Notes: a model not told the origin generated them from the sequence alone. A stretch of DNA of 64,000 nucleotides from CAYMCQ01 sp964389025 (GCA_964389025.1 CAYMCQ010000007.1:1-64000), one strand, 5' to 3'; counted from the first letter of the stretch, positions 15,898 through 25,429 are shown. A program made the numbers and translations.

Positions 15898-16271
15898 CAC
15901 CGTTCGAAGAGCAATTTGAAGTCCTGCGCAGTTCCGAACCCAATGCTTCTTATCAAAAGTTGCCCGATGGAACGCACCTCGTCATTGTTCCCGGAGTCAG
16001 TCTCCCCGATGGCTGGTCTAAGAAAACGACAGATGTGAAATTCGTGGTGCCTGTTGGCTATCCGTTCGCGAAGCTGGATTGCTTTTGGGCCGATTCAGAC
16101 TTGCGACTAGCCACTGGAACGGTCCCAGCAAATACGGGAGCCAATGCGATACCTCACGTAGCCGAACCCCATCTTTGGTTTTCATGGCACGTTAGCACCT
16201 GGAATCCGAATGTGGATAATCTACTAACATATCTCCACGTCATTGAGCGGAGATTCTACAGCCCGCGATGA
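15894..16271 (+). CDS. Prokaryotic E2-like conjugating enzyme (family E)
   Basis: A 125-residue protein of the Prok-E2_E type, expected to accept the ubiquitin-like protein from the E1 and pass it to a target. Visible marks are VIVPGVSLPDGW, VVPVGYPFAKLDCFWADSDLRLA, and HLWFSWHVSTWNPNVDNLLTYLHVIE. The protein has a single Cys (residue 63 in KLDCFW), the natural candidate for the thioester. The start overlaps the Ubl stop and the stop overlaps the E1 start, both as ATGA, which points to equimolar coupled translation. Confidence 0.85.
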   Translation: MTPFEEQFEVLRSSEPNASYQKLPDGTHLVIVPGVSLPDGWSKKTTDVKFVVPVGYPFAKLDCFWADSDLRLATGTVPANTGANAIPHVAEPHLWFSWHVSTWNPNVDNLLTYLHVIERRFYSPR

Positions 16272-17596
16272 GCCGCCTTGTTCTCACATCTGATTTTTTG
16301 TCCACACTGCGCAGCAACCTGCTCAAACATAACGAGGAAACATGCGCCGTTCTTTACGGGCGTGCGGTTGAAATATCCAGCAAACTTGCGCGGATTGTCG
16401 TTCGCGAATCCGACCATCCGCAACCCAGCGCCTACACCCATCGCACCGTAGTCCGCGCGCAACTTCGACCCGAGTTTGTGGCCGAAGTAGCACAGCGAGC
16501 GCGCCGCAATCGTGAATCAGTTATATTCGTTCACACGCACCCTTTTTCTTTGAACACGTTCTCCGCAATTGATGATGCTGGCGAGTTGGAACTGGCCTCA
16601 TTTCTAAATCAGCGGATTCCCGGTGTTGCACATGCTGCGTTGCTACTTACGCCAGAAACGAGCATCGCGCGCCAAATTGGAACTAACAAACCGCTCCGGG
16701 TGGTAGGCGTTGGCGAGAAAATCTTCTGGGGCGAGATGCCAGCAAGCGACGGAGCAGCAGATCGCTTCGACCGTCAAATTCGGGCTTTCGGTATCGCGGG
16801 GCAAAAAAAATTGGAATCAATCCGCGTCGGCATCGTAGGAGCAGGTGGCACTGGCTCCGCCGTGCTCCAGCAACTTGTGCATTTAGGCGTCCGCGATTTA
16901 GTTCTCATCGACCCGGACACGATTGAGGAAACCAATCTGAACCGCCTGTTCGGTGCGACACCACAGGATGTCGGCAAATTTAAAGTTACCGTTGCTGAAA
17001 GCTGGGCAAAGCAAATCAATCCAGCCGTAAAGATCGAGGCTAAGTGTGAGAGCGCGCTGAAAGCTTCCGTGGCAAGGTCGCTCGCCGACACAGATTTCGT
17101 TTTTTGCTGCACTGACTCTCACGGTAGCCGGGCCATTCTGAACCAATTCGCTTATCAATATCTCGTGCCGACAATAGATATGGGTGTCGTGATAGCAGCA
17201 CAACAGGCAGGAAAAGTGACACACGTTGCCGGACGAACGCAGATGCTCGCGCCGGGCCTTGCATGTTTGACTTGCGGAAACCTCCTGGATGCCGAACAAG
17301 TTCGCCGCGATTTGTTGACCGATTTCGAGAGGCGAGCAGACCCTTACATTTTGGGCGAACCCGAACCGGCTCCCGCAGTGGTTTCTCTAAATAGCACCAT
17401 GGCTTCGCTCGCGGTCACAATGTTCCTGAATGCCGTCGCTGGTGTGCCAGGTTCAGCACGCTTTCTAAACTACAACGCCATGACCGGAATCTGTCGTCCT
17501 GCCATTTGCACGCCGCATCCATCATGCATCGTTTGTTCGTTTTGTGGGGCAATAGCACGAGGGGACGAGTGGCCTTTGCCAGCAAGGCAGGACTGA
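16268..17596 (+). CDS. JAB protease-E1 (ThiF) fusion protein
   Basis: A 442-residue two-domain protein. Residues ~1-140 are a JAMM/MPN metalloprotease: HTHP at 89-92 followed by S99 and D102, the HxHPx6SxxD motif. This part could trim the modifier precursor or remove it from targets. Residues ~155-430 are an E1-type adenylating domain: nucleotide loop GAGGTGSAVLQQL, then DPDTIEETNLNRLFG, CCTDSHGSR, and a Cys-rich segment LACLTCGN with CIVCSFCG for zinc or the catalytic Cys. Fusion of JAB and E1 is known in bacterial ubiquitin-like operons. It looks intact. Confidence 0.9.
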   Translation: MSRLVLTSDFLSTLRSNLLKHNEETCAVLYGRAVEISSKLARIVVRESDHPQPSAYTHRTVVRAQLRPEFVAEVAQRARRNRESVIFVHTHPFSLNTFSAIDDAGELELASFLNQRIPGVAHAALLLTPETSIARQIGTNKPLRVVGVGEKIFWGEMPASDGAADRFDRQIRAFGIAGQKKLESIRVGIVGAGGTGSAVLQQLVHLGVRDLVLIDPDTIEETNLNRLFGATPQDVGKFKVTVAESWAKQINPAVKIEAKCESALKASVARSLADTDFVFCCTDSHGSRAILNQFAYQYLVPTIDMGVVIAAQQAGKVTHVAGRTQMLAPGLACLTCGNLLDAEQVRRDLLTDFERRADPYILGEPEPAPAVVSLNSTMASLAVTMFLNAVAGVPGSARFLNYNAMTGICRPAICTPHPSCIVCSFCGAIARGDEWPLPARQD

Positions 17597-17598
17597 TT

Positions 17599-19110
17599 AT
17601 GCCGGCAGATAATCGCAATGATGTCTTGGTGATTGGCGATGTCGCACTCGACGTAACAGAATTCAAGCACCGATACCTGCACATTAAGCCAGTTAAGCCA
17701 GAAGACGCGCCCATGCACTTCGACACTGCCAAAGCGATCGTCGTCGTGGACGTGCCCAGAAAGTTTCTTCTCATCAAGGAATGTTACACCAGCGTGTTTT
17801 TGAAGGCAGCAGACCACGGACTCGCTCAAATAGTGATGGTTCATTCCAGTGAAGATCTACGGCAAGTAGACGCGCTCCGAAAAATCGAATACCCCAATTC
17901 AACGTCGAGAATATTTCTTGTCGGTGAGACGTGGAAAGCAGCCGAATTTATTGCTCGTCACAGCATCGGTCCACCTGCCAGAAATGTTGCGATTGATGCG
18001 CCGGGAATTTCCCTTCCTGACGAAATCGATTTGCTATTGCGCCGAGCATTCTATGATTGTGACCAAATATTTCTGAAGTGCTTTCCAGGGGGCAAAGCAT
18101 CAATTGGTGTTTATAGAGTTCACGCTCGGATGTTGCAGTCAGACGCCGGCCCACATCCATTTCCATTTTTTTTCAAGGTGGCAGAACTCAAGTCTATTGA
18201 GGAAGAAAAGGAGAAATACCGCAAATATGCGGAGCATTACATTCCCTTCCACCTTCGCCCAAATTTGAGCTATGATCGTTGTGTTCGCACATCTAACAGA
18301 GCTGCCTTGGTGGGCAACTTTGTGGACGATGCGATACCGCTTCGGGAAGCGCTCCGCTCAGGCCAAGGTATTGGTGCTCTCTTTTCCTTGTTCGAGACCA
18401 GCCTAAAAGGTTTTCGTCTCCAACCCTTCGGCCCTTTGCAGAAACCTCGAGATGATGTTCTTCCAGGAATAATCCAAGAGCGCGTCAAAGTGGAGAAGAT
18501 ACCGGCAGATGTGGTCGAGTGCGCCAGAATTCGTGGCCTCAACTCTTCGCCAGTGGAACTCGAAGCCAAACTTCGACAGTTAGCGGACGGACTTCCTTGC
18601 CGAATTGGTCCGTGTCATGGGGATTTGCATTCCGGCAACATCATGGTGAGAGGAGGCGATGCGATTCTTTTCGACTTTAGTTCCGCTAGTGATGGCCCTC
18701 TTACGGCTGACCCCGCGGCGCTTGAAGTGAGTTTGATGTTTGGCACGGATGGAGATGACGAAGGTAACTCCTTTGACACGTGGCAGAGTTTTACGGACAA
18801 AATATATCATCCAACAAACTTGACCTTGCGCCCGCCAGCCCTACACGAAGGCCGGCCCGGTCCTTACTCATGGCTACGCCGCTCAATAAGGGAACTTCGT
18901 CACATCCTTTTGGGCTGCGAGGCTGGAGAGCTAGAGGCGAAGCTAGTTTTAGCTGCCTACTTGATGCGTTACGCTCGGCTTGGACTGGAAACTCTGGAGA
19001 ATCCAAAGCTCAAGCCCTTAGCATTTGATCGTCACGCTTACGCGTTAGTTGTTGCTGAGCGTATTGTCACGAACCTTGGAGGTGGTAATGCACCGAAAGG
19101 AAATTCCTAA
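17599..19110 (+). CDS. Kinase-fold (aminoglycoside phosphotransferase/TCAD9-like) protein in the ubiquitin-like operon
   Basis: A 503-residue protein; ATG 17599 lies 2 bases after the E1 stop. The first ~200 residues look like an alpha/beta Rossmann-type domain (VLVIGDVALDVTEF...AKAIVVVDVP). The C-terminal part has the phosphotransferase kinase pattern: a beta3 Lys in PFFFKVAEL, a helix-C Glu in EEEKEKYRKYAEHY, the catalytic loop HGDLHSGNIMV, and ILFDFSSA in place of the metal-binding DFG. Such domains were described as ternary-complex-associated domain 9 in bacterial conflict systems; that link is from memory. An active kinase inside a ubiquitin-like operon is not usual. Confidence 0.7.
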   Translation: MPADNRNDVLVIGDVALDVTEFKHRYLHIKPVKPEDAPMHFDTAKAIVVVDVPRKFLLIKECYTSVFLKAADHGLAQIVMVHSSEDLRQVDALRKIEYPNSTSRIFLVGETWKAAEFIARHSIGPPARNVAIDAPGISLPDEIDLLLRRAFYDCDQIFLKCFPGGKASIGVYRVHARMLQSDAGPHPFPFFFKVAELKSIEEEKEKYRKYAEHYIPFHLRPNLSYDRCVRTSNRAALVGNFVDDAIPLREALRSGQGIGALFSLFETSLKGFRLQPFGPLQKPRDDVLPGIIQERVKVEKIPADVVECARIRGLNSSPVELEAKLRQLADGLPCRIGPCHGDLHSGNIMVRGGDAILFDFSSASDGPLTADPAALEVSLMFGTDGDDEGNSFDTWQSFTDKIYHPTNLTLRPPALHEGRPGPYSWLRRSIRELRHILLGCEAGELEAKLVLAAYLMRYARLGLETLENPKLKPLAFDRHAYALVVAERIVTNLGGGNAPKGNS

Positions 19111-19643
19111 TGGCTCAACGCGTCAAAACAATCGGGTTTCTTGGGAAGGTTGAAACTCGCGATGCGGCTTCAGCATTATTGTCAAAAGCCGGTGATGCCG
19201 TAATAGTCGAACGTGGCAAGCCGCGGCTTCTCATCCTGCGTTGTCCTTGTGGATGTGGCGACGATTTGCTCATCAACCTCGACAGAAGAACGGGAAGTGC
19301 TTGGCATTTCTACCGTAATCGAAAAGGGATTACGCTTTTCCCGTCTTACTGGCGCGATGACGGATGCGGGTCACACTTCATTATTTGGAGCAACCAAATT
19401 TACTGGTGCCGTGGCTGGGAGTCCGACGAAAGCGACACTTGGCAAGTTTCGGTGGAAATTGAAGATAGCGTATATGCTGAGTTGCCGGACGAGTGGTTCA
19501 TAAACTACGAACAGATTGCCGAAAAGTTAGATATAATCCCTTGGGAAGTTCTCCAAGCCTGCCGTCAGCTTGTAAAAAAACGCAGAGCGGTTGCAGATAA
19601 ATGGCCTCGGAGTGGGATGTATAGAAAAATTAAACCCGATTGA
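19110..19643 (+). CDS. DUF6527 (BubE-like) protein of the ubiquitin-like operon
   Basis: A 177-residue protein with the Cys-rich DUF6527 pattern: LILRCPCGCGDDLLINL (residues ~44-60), then RDDGCGSHFIIWSNQIYWC (~90-108). DUF6527 proteins are recurrent members of bacterial ubiquitin-like operons and are thought to act as proteases on the modifier. The start codon shares one base with the kinase-like gene stop (TAATG). A C-terminal helical part (LQACRQLVKKRRAVADKW) follows. Last gene of the operon, and apparently complete. Confidence 0.75.
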   Translation: MAQRVKTIGFLGKVETRDAASALLSKAGDAVIVERGKPRLLILRCPCGCGDDLLINLDRRTGSAWHFYRNRKGITLFPSYWRDDGCGSHFIIWSNQIYWCRGWESDESDTWQVSVEIEDSVYAELPDEWFINYEQIAEKLDIIPWEVLQACRQLVKKRRAVADKWPRSGMYRKIKPD

Positions 19644-19748
19644 GCGGTAATGGCGTTCAGACAGACAGGAAATCTGATGAAGACTTGCCGTCCCCGACAA
19701 GCTTACAGGTCTTTTTCCGTATTCATCGGGCATTTATCTTGTGCGTAT

Positions 19749-19931
19749 ATGAAAAAAATATACAACGCAGCACAGAACCGTTCTTTTCGCAGATGGGTCA
19801 GACAATTTTTTTCCAGTTGGATCAAACACCAAGGCTGTGATTGCCCGGAGAAGATTTTTGAGAAGCTTCAAGACATAGAAGACTCAATTGAGATCATCGC
19901 GCGGCAAATCGCCCGGCAGATCAAGTCGTGA
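19749..19931 (+). CDS. Possible small protein
   Basis: A 60-codon frame (MKKIYNAAQNRSFRRWVRQFF...) with a basic N-terminus, one CDC pair and an amphipathic C-terminal helix (IEDSIEIIARQIARQIKS). No ribosome site is visible. It lies between the ubiquitin-like operon and a recombinase relic. No homology recognised. Confidence 0.3.
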   Translation: MKKIYNAAQNRSFRRWVRQFFSSWIKHQGCDCPEKIFEKLQDIEDSIEIIARQIARQIKS

Positions 19932-19975
19932 GAGTGCCCGCACGGAGATTCTAATTCAGGCTGTGGTCGCGGTTT

Positions 19976-20052
19976 GACCAGTCAGGGAACAATTCATACG
20001 GAGAACCTTCAAAGCTTTGAAAGAAGTGGTATACTTTTTTGACAACCACATT
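19976..20052 (-). pseudogene. Recombinase 3'-end relic, copy 1
   Basis: The minus-strand frame reads VVVKKVYHFFQSFEGSPYELF-PDW, which resembles the last ~25 residues of the intact serine recombinase at 39280-41127 (VVRKVYHFFRDEVAS...SDWE). A third copy is at 38060-38141. No further recombinase sequence is attached here. Confidence 0.55.
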
Positions 20053-20117
20053 TCTTGACATTGTGTTCAGACGGTTTACCGTGTATAAAGTTTTGCAATC
20101 CCCGCTCGATAGGAGAT

Positions 20118-21083
20118 ATGATATCTGGTTCCATCGACATTTTGCGGCTAGGTGGTCCGAAGTCGCCTTCATCTGATGTTATTGCGAGAATCCGTCGCTT
20201 TCGAAACACTTCCTCGGAGATTGAGTTGATTTGCAAGGCATCGAGGTTTCGCGACTTTACGCGAGAGTGGCTTCCGGAGTTGGTCGGCCTTGGGATTGCC
20301 ATCAGAGAGAACCTCGCCAACGGCTGTCTAGCTGTCCTCGTTGAGAAATTCTGCTTGGAAGATATTGATCGTCAAGTGATCGATTTTATTTACTTGGTCA
20401 TCGCAGGGCATATCGGCATTCCGGCTGTCACCGATGTAAAAAATCAGAAGGTCATTTGGGAAGTAACGCCTCGCGCAGGACTGCCTTCAGAGCATCGGCC
20501 GACACTTAGCGAAATGGATGGCGAGGCCGAACTACATACCGACTCCGCCTACCGAATAATGCCCGAGCGATATGTGGCGTTGCTGTGCCTAAAGCCTGCT
20601 TTCGATGGAGGCATCACTACTTTGTTCAGTGCGGATGCTCTGTTCGGTGTTTTAAGGAGTATGCCGGGCGGAGGTGAATGTGAAAAAGTCCTTCGTGAGA
20701 CGATGGTTCCATTTTGTGTCCCTGATTCTTTTACAACAACAGGACACGCCGCTAGCAATGAGCTATTTTCCGGTCCTGTTTTCGGAGAACACCCAATGGT
20801 GCGGTATCGTCGAGACTCGGTACTTGACGGATCGCGTGTTGGCACCTCGACTAACACTCAGCAAATCAAACAGGCGGTTGATATATTGCGTGGTGCATTG
20901 GCTCAATGCCAACCATTGACACTTCCTTTGCGTCGAGGTGATCTTCTGATCATCAACAATCATTTACTGCTCCATGGCCGAACAACCTTTAAGGATACAA
21001 AGCGACTCCTTCTACGGGTTCGCATACACGCCAACCAAAACGACGCTGACGCAAATCTAGCGTGCTTTGTTAAAAACAACTGA
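20118..21083 (+). CDS. TauD/TfdA-type Fe(II)/2-oxoglutarate dioxygenase
   Basis: A 321-residue protein from ATG 20118, which directly follows AGGAGAT; an upstream TTG at 20055 would add 21 residues overlapping the relic. The double-stranded beta-helix iron site is visible as LHTDSAYRI (HxD pair) and a distal His in NNHLLLHGRTTF, with the 2-oxoglutarate-binding Arg in LLLRVRI. Sequence between (YVALLCLKPAFDGGITTLFSA) matches the clavaminate-synthase-like TauD group. The substrate is unknown. It lies 26 bases ahead of a cyclase/FCD gene on the same strand, so the two are probably co-transcribed. Confidence 0.82.
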   Translation: MISGSIDILRLGGPKSPSSDVIARIRRFRNTSSEIELICKASRFRDFTREWLPELVGLGIAIRENLANGCLAVLVEKFCLEDIDRQVIDFIYLVIAGHIGIPAVTDVKNQKVIWEVTPRAGLPSEHRPTLSEMDGEAELHTDSAYRIMPERYVALLCLKPAFDGGITTLFSADALFGVLRSMPGGGECEKVLRETMVPFCVPDSFTTTGHAASNELFSGPVFGEHPMVRYRRDSVLDGSRVGTSTNTQQIKQAVDILRGALAQCQPLTLPLRRGDLLIINNHLLLHGRTTFKDTKRLLLRVRIHANQNDADANLACFVKNN

Positions 21084-21109
21084 ACCTCCTGAAGCCACTC
21101 AATACCTCA

Positions 21110-22420
21110 ATGCTTATGTTTCGCGAATGGACAAATGGAATAACCGCTAGTTTTCATCTTGATACCATACGTCAGGTTGGTCGTTATTCTGGGTACAAGC
21201 ACGTTAATATCTGGGTCCTTGTTGCTGATCTACGCGGCTCGACTACTTATCAGAGGGATATGGATAAGACTATTGCTCCCAATGACCCCAAGGCGGCCCG
21301 GTTCCTTAGTGACTACTACGACATATTTCGAAAAGCGGTCACCAAAGCGTTATGGATTAGAGGCGTTCCAAATGGTGATGGATTTAATGGGCAAAACGAC
21401 TTCCTGATCCCAAAAGTGCTCAAGCTACTTGGTGATGGCGTTATGCTTGTATGGGAATTACCAAATACCGGAATCGATCCCGCTTCTGAATTGACTAAAT
21501 TTGCATTGGATGTCGTTTCCTTCGCGCAAGGCTACTTTAGGCTTATGACCTTAGCGGCAGGGCACGAAACTATTTACCTTTCTGCAGCCCAGGATCTTAA
21601 AGTTGCATTTGGGTTGGCTGCTGGACCAGCGCTTCGCATGAAGTTTGGAGCTTCTGATCCTTGGGACTATGCCGGGTCGGTAATTAACCTCGCGCACAGG
21701 CTCCAGTCTGAAGCAACTAGAGGGGGTATTGTTGTTCATGTCTCAAGCTGCGGTAAGAACATTCTGCAAAGAATTGAAGCCACGCAACGCGGCAAGATCC
21801 AACCCCGCAAAATCAAAGGCTTCGACGACAAAATACATTTATGGCTGTGTGACGACGAACAGTTACCCGTTATTTCATTCCGATTAGAATCCACGCGACC
21901 ACAGTGGAATGGTCTTTGTCTTGACGGCATCTTACCCTTGGCACCAGACGCGCTCCTCGTGAAAAATGGCACTACATATAGTCCGACATTGAAAATGCCT
22001 GAACAGGATCAAAGAGGCGAGGCTTTTCAACTACGCATAGCGGTTGAAATGTACATAGCTTGGGCTGCCGCAAAAAGATACCGAGCGGACAAGGCAAAAA
22101 ATGTGCGCCAAATTCACGCGCAAATGAAATCGGCGAAGTCAGCGGGCACATTTGACACATTAGGGAAACAATTCCATCAGGAGGTTGCACGCATCGCGGA
22201 TAAAGGTGAAGCAGGCGAAGTGATTGCTGCACTTTTTCAAGCGACCAACGCACGTCTCAGTACCCATGACGGTCTCAGTAAAAAAGATAGGAGAACTGTG
22301 GTCGATGAGCATAATGCCATTCTCGACGCGATCCGCGAAGGTAACGCAAGCCTTGCACGACAGCAAATGTGTGATCACCTGACAAACAAACCCAGACGAT
22401 GGGAACGGGACTTCGAGTAA
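21110..22420 (+). CDS. Class III adenylyl cyclase domain fused to a GntR-type FCD domain
   Basis: A 436-residue protein. Residues ~30-215 form a class III cyclase: metal Asp40 (VADLRGST) and Asp109 (LLGDGVMLVW), adenine-selecting Lys105 and Asp186, and transition-state Asn193 and Arg197 (INLAHRLQ). All the key residues of an adenylyl cyclase are thus present. Residues ~295-430 match the all-helical FCD ligand-binding domain of FadR/GntR regulators: FQLRIAVEMYIAWAAAKRY, FHQEVARIADKG, VDEHNAILDAIREGNASLARQQMCDHL. No DNA-binding domain is present. I know of no characterised protein with this pairing; a metabolite-gated cyclase is the inference. Confidence 0.78.
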   Translation: MLMFREWTNGITASFHLDTIRQVGRYSGYKHVNIWVLVADLRGSTTYQRDMDKTIAPNDPKAARFLSDYYDIFRKAVTKALWIRGVPNGDGFNGQNDFLIPKVLKLLGDGVMLVWELPNTGIDPASELTKFALDVVSFAQGYFRLMTLAAGHETIYLSAAQDLKVAFGLAAGPALRMKFGASDPWDYAGSVINLAHRLQSEATRGGIVVHVSSCGKNILQRIEATQRGKIQPRKIKGFDDKIHLWLCDDEQLPVISFRLESTRPQWNGLCLDGILPLAPDALLVKNGTTYSPTLKMPEQDQRGEAFQLRIAVEMYIAWAAAKRYRADKAKNVRQIHAQMKSAKSAGTFDTLGKQFHQEVARIADKGEAGEVIAALFQATNARLSTHDGLSKKDRRTVVDEHNAILDAIREGNASLARQQMCDHLTNKPRRWERDFE

Positions 22421-22663
22421 TAAATCCGCTGATTAAAAGAGTTCCAAGTTCAAGCCAGCCTTCCGCTGCATTCAAATGGTGATTATCGGGCGGAGGAATT
22501 TTCCGCATAGCAAATCACCCAACCAAAACTGAAAAACAATACAGTAAAAAAGACGTGAACGAAGAATTGTAATCTGCTCCCAATGCTGTTACCCTCGTTA
22601 AATACCGGATAAAACGACTGTGCATCTATTTTTTCTTGTAACGGCGGCTGTCCTTACTCGCGC

Positions 22664-24970
22664 TTGAAACCAATCATTCAAACTTCGACAAAGCGCAATG
22701 TTGCTTCACTGCTTCTGAATGCAGGATTGCTTTTCGCCGCGCTTCAAGCATTCGCCGTTATTGATGCTTCTCTGCAAATGCAGTTGGGCAATCCTAGCGG
22801 TGCGACTGCCGATACGAACAACCACAGCAATTACCTGATTCAACGTCCAATCGAAGCGCTTGATTACAATGACAATCGCGGGCAGGCAAATTGGGCGAGT
22901 TGGGATTTGACCTCGGGCGATGCCAACAACGCGGTGGTTCGTCAGGACAGCTACGCCTCAGACACTAACTTGCCGGGAAATTTCTATCATGTCGGCTCCG
23001 GTGAATACAGCGGTTCGGGCTATGATCGCGGCCATCTTTGCCCGTCGGCTGACCGGACGGATTCAACGAACAACAACGACATGACGTTCTTGATGTCGAA
23101 CATGATGCCGCAAGCTCCCGACAATAATCGCGTCACTTGGGCTGACTTTGAAGATTATTGTCGGACGATTGCCGATGCAGGCAATGAGTTGTTGATTATC
23201 TGCGGGCCGAGTGGCTTCAACGGCTCGAACATTTCCAGCAGCACTCATGTCCTCATTCCTTCAAACACATGGAAAGTTGTAGTGATAGTTCCTCTGGGTG
23301 GCGGCACGGCGTTGAGCCGCATCACAACGATAACCAACCGCGTCATCGCCATAAGAGTTCCGAACATGAACGGCGTCAGCGCAAACTGGTCGAACTACGT
23401 CACGTCCGCGCACTCGATAGAGCTTGAGACTGGATTTAATTTCTTCACCGCCTTGCCCGGAACAATCGCCTCGGCATTCCGCGCCAAGATAGACAACCTT
23501 GTCAGTCCGCCGCCGCCAAGCATCACGAGCTTTACGCCCACTAGCGGGAACGTGAACACAAACGTCGTAATCACCGGCACAAACTTTAACGGCACTTCTG
23601 TCGTGAAGTTCAACGGAAGCAACGCCGTCTTCACTGTGGATTCAAACACGCAAATCACGACCACAGTTCCGACCAACGCGACCACCGGCACGATCGCCGT
23701 CATGACGCCCGGCGGCACGACAAACAGCGCGAGTAACTTCACCATCGGGTCTGGCGGCTCACCCGATCTGTCACTCACCGCCACTCATTCAGGCAATTTC
23801 ACGCAACAGGACGTTGGCGACACCTACACCATCGTTGTGACGAATGTGGGAACAGCAGGGTCATCCGGCACTGTTACCGTTTCCAACCTTCTCGGCTCCG
23901 GCCTGACTGCGACGGCCATCAGCGGCACAGGTTGGAGCACGTCACTCGGCACACTCACCGCCACGCGCTCTGATACTCTCTCGGCAAACTCTGCCTATCC
24001 CGCCATCACAGTCACGGTAAACGTTGCTTCCAACGCTCCGGCAAGCGTCACCAACACAACTACCGTTTCAGGCGGCGGCGAAACCAACACTGCAAACAAC
24101 ACCACAACCGACATCATCACCGTCAACACTTTCACGAACGGCGGCGGCGGTGACTTCACAGGCACGCTTGTTGGCTGGGACGTGAATGGGCTGACAGGCG
24201 GCTCTGGAAACTACGGAGCTTCGCCTTTGGCTCCCACAACCGGCGCGGCGAACCTCACCGTCGTTGGTCTCACTCGCGGAACCGGCGTCGCTCAAGTCGG
24301 CACCGCAGCGGTTCGCGCATGGGGAGGCACGAGCTTTACGAATCTCACATCGGCGAACGCCATCGGTTCAAACCAATTCGTCACCTGCTCCATTGCCGGA
24401 CAGACCGGCTACTACGTTTCCTATTCCTCAATCAGCAAGTTTGATTACCGCCATTCGGCCACGGGCGCGACCAACGCCTTGGTGCAATATCAAGTCGGCT
24501 CTGGCGCGTTCACTGACATTGCCGCCATTTTCTACCCGTCCAACACCAGCGCAGGCGGGTCAATTGCCCCGATTGACCTTTCAGGAATCACGCCATTGCA
24601 GAACGTCGGCGCGGGAACAAACATTACCTTCCGCATCGTGAACTGGGGCGGCACAAGCTCGGCGGGAACCTGGTATATCTTCGACGTGGCGAACAATACC
24701 AACTACGACTTCGCGATAGATGGAACTGTTGCCGCCGTGCAAGCATACACCAATCCGGTTTACAAAATCCTTTCCTTCAGTGTGAGCAACCAGACCGCGA
24801 CGTTCAAATGGGAATCCCTTGCCACACGCACCTACAACATTGAGTGCTCCAGCGACTTTACGAACTGGACAATCTTCAAATCCAATCTCCTTGCGACGGG
24901 AACGAGCTACACCTTTACGACCAACGTTCCTTTCGGGATGAACTTCTTCCGGATTTACCGCACGCCTTGA
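22664..24970 (+). CDS. Secreted DNA/RNA non-specific endonuclease with IPT and DUF11 domains
   Basis: A 768-residue exported protein from TTG 22664 with a signal peptide ending near ALQAFA. Residues ~40-280 are a NUC1-type beta-beta-alpha-metal nuclease: GYDRGHLCPSADRT (DRGH motif) and MTFLMSNMMPQAP, where the Asn binds metal. An IPT/TIG domain follows (ITSFTPTSGNVNTNVVITGTNF), then a DUF11 Ig-like domain (LTATHSGNFTQQDVGDTYTIVVTN) and a jelly-roll-like C-terminus. The last ~60 residues (SFSVSNQTATFKWES...FFRIYRTP) are the terminal module common on Verrucomicrobia exported proteins. Likely role: extracellular nucleic acid degradation. Confidence 0.85.
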   Translation: MKPIIQTSTKRNVASLLLNAGLLFAALQAFAVIDASLQMQLGNPSGATADTNNHSNYLIQRPIEALDYNDNRGQANWASWDLTSGDANNAVVRQDSYASDTNLPGNFYHVGSGEYSGSGYDRGHLCPSADRTDSTNNNDMTFLMSNMMPQAPDNNRVTWADFEDYCRTIADAGNELLIICGPSGFNGSNISSSTHVLIPSNTWKVVVIVPLGGGTALSRITTITNRVIAIRVPNMNGVSANWSNYVTSAHSIELETGFNFFTALPGTIASAFRAKIDNLVSPPPPSITSFTPTSGNVNTNVVITGTNFNGTSVVKFNGSNAVFTVDSNTQITTTVPTNATTGTIAVMTPGGTTNSASNFTIGSGGSPDLSLTATHSGNFTQQDVGDTYTIVVTNVGTAGSSGTVTVSNLLGSGLTATAISGTGWSTSLGTLTATRSDTLSANSAYPAITVTVNVASNAPASVTNTTTVSGGGETNTANNTTTDIITVNTFTNGGGGDFTGTLVGWDVNGLTGGSGNYGASPLAPTTGAANLTVVGLTRGTGVAQVGTAAVRAWGGTSFTNLTSANAIGSNQFVTCSIAGQTGYYVSYSSISKFDYRHSATGATNALVQYQVGSGAFTDIAAIFYPSNTSAGGSIAPIDLSGITPLQNVGAGTNITFRIVNWGGTSSAGTWYIFDVANNTNYDFAIDGTVAAVQAYTNPVYKILSFSVSNQTATFKWESLATRTYNIECSSDFTNWTIFKSNLLATGTSYTFTTNVPFGMNFFRIYRTP

Positions 24971-25206
24971 ACGGATTTTCGGAGGGCGGAGTTCCACGAT
25001 GCCCTTATTAAAGTCAATCCCGAGTCGGGGCGTCGCCGGTTCCAAGGCCGTGCTTCATTGCGAAGTTAAGGCCTTGTCAAAGTGTGGGCAGGTCTGCCTG
25101 TTTTGTTATCAGATCGCCAATTGTTTATCACCTTTTTAGACAAAAAATGCCCACATAAAATACAGAATAGGACACTGGCAAGCAGGCTGCGTATGTGTGG
25201 GCGACG

Positions 25207-25415
25207 CTATGCTTGGGGGAATCATAAATGCATTAAAGCTAATCATCGGTCTGCGAAAGACAGCCCGCGATGATAAAAAGACCGGTTTGGAAATAAAAAA
25301 TTTGGAGACGGAAATTGCCGGGTCTGAGAGCCGTATTCAGGCTGCGACATTCGAGAACATTACGAAGTATGACCCCAAGATTCAAATCTTAGAACGGAAA
25401 AGTTTTGGTCGATGA
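25207..25415 (+). CDS. Small hypothetical protein with amphipathic start
   Basis: A 69-codon frame from ATG 25207 (MLGGIINALKLIIGLRKTARDDKKTGLEIKNLETEIAG, residues 1-38, read in pieces). It has a hydrophobic helix then a coiled-coil-like charged stretch. Similar short frames occur next to membrane-defence-type gene sets, but no domain is recognised. The 24971-25206 stretch before it shows nothing I can name. Confidence 0.4.
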
Positions 25416-25429
25416 GCAAGGTTATGACT

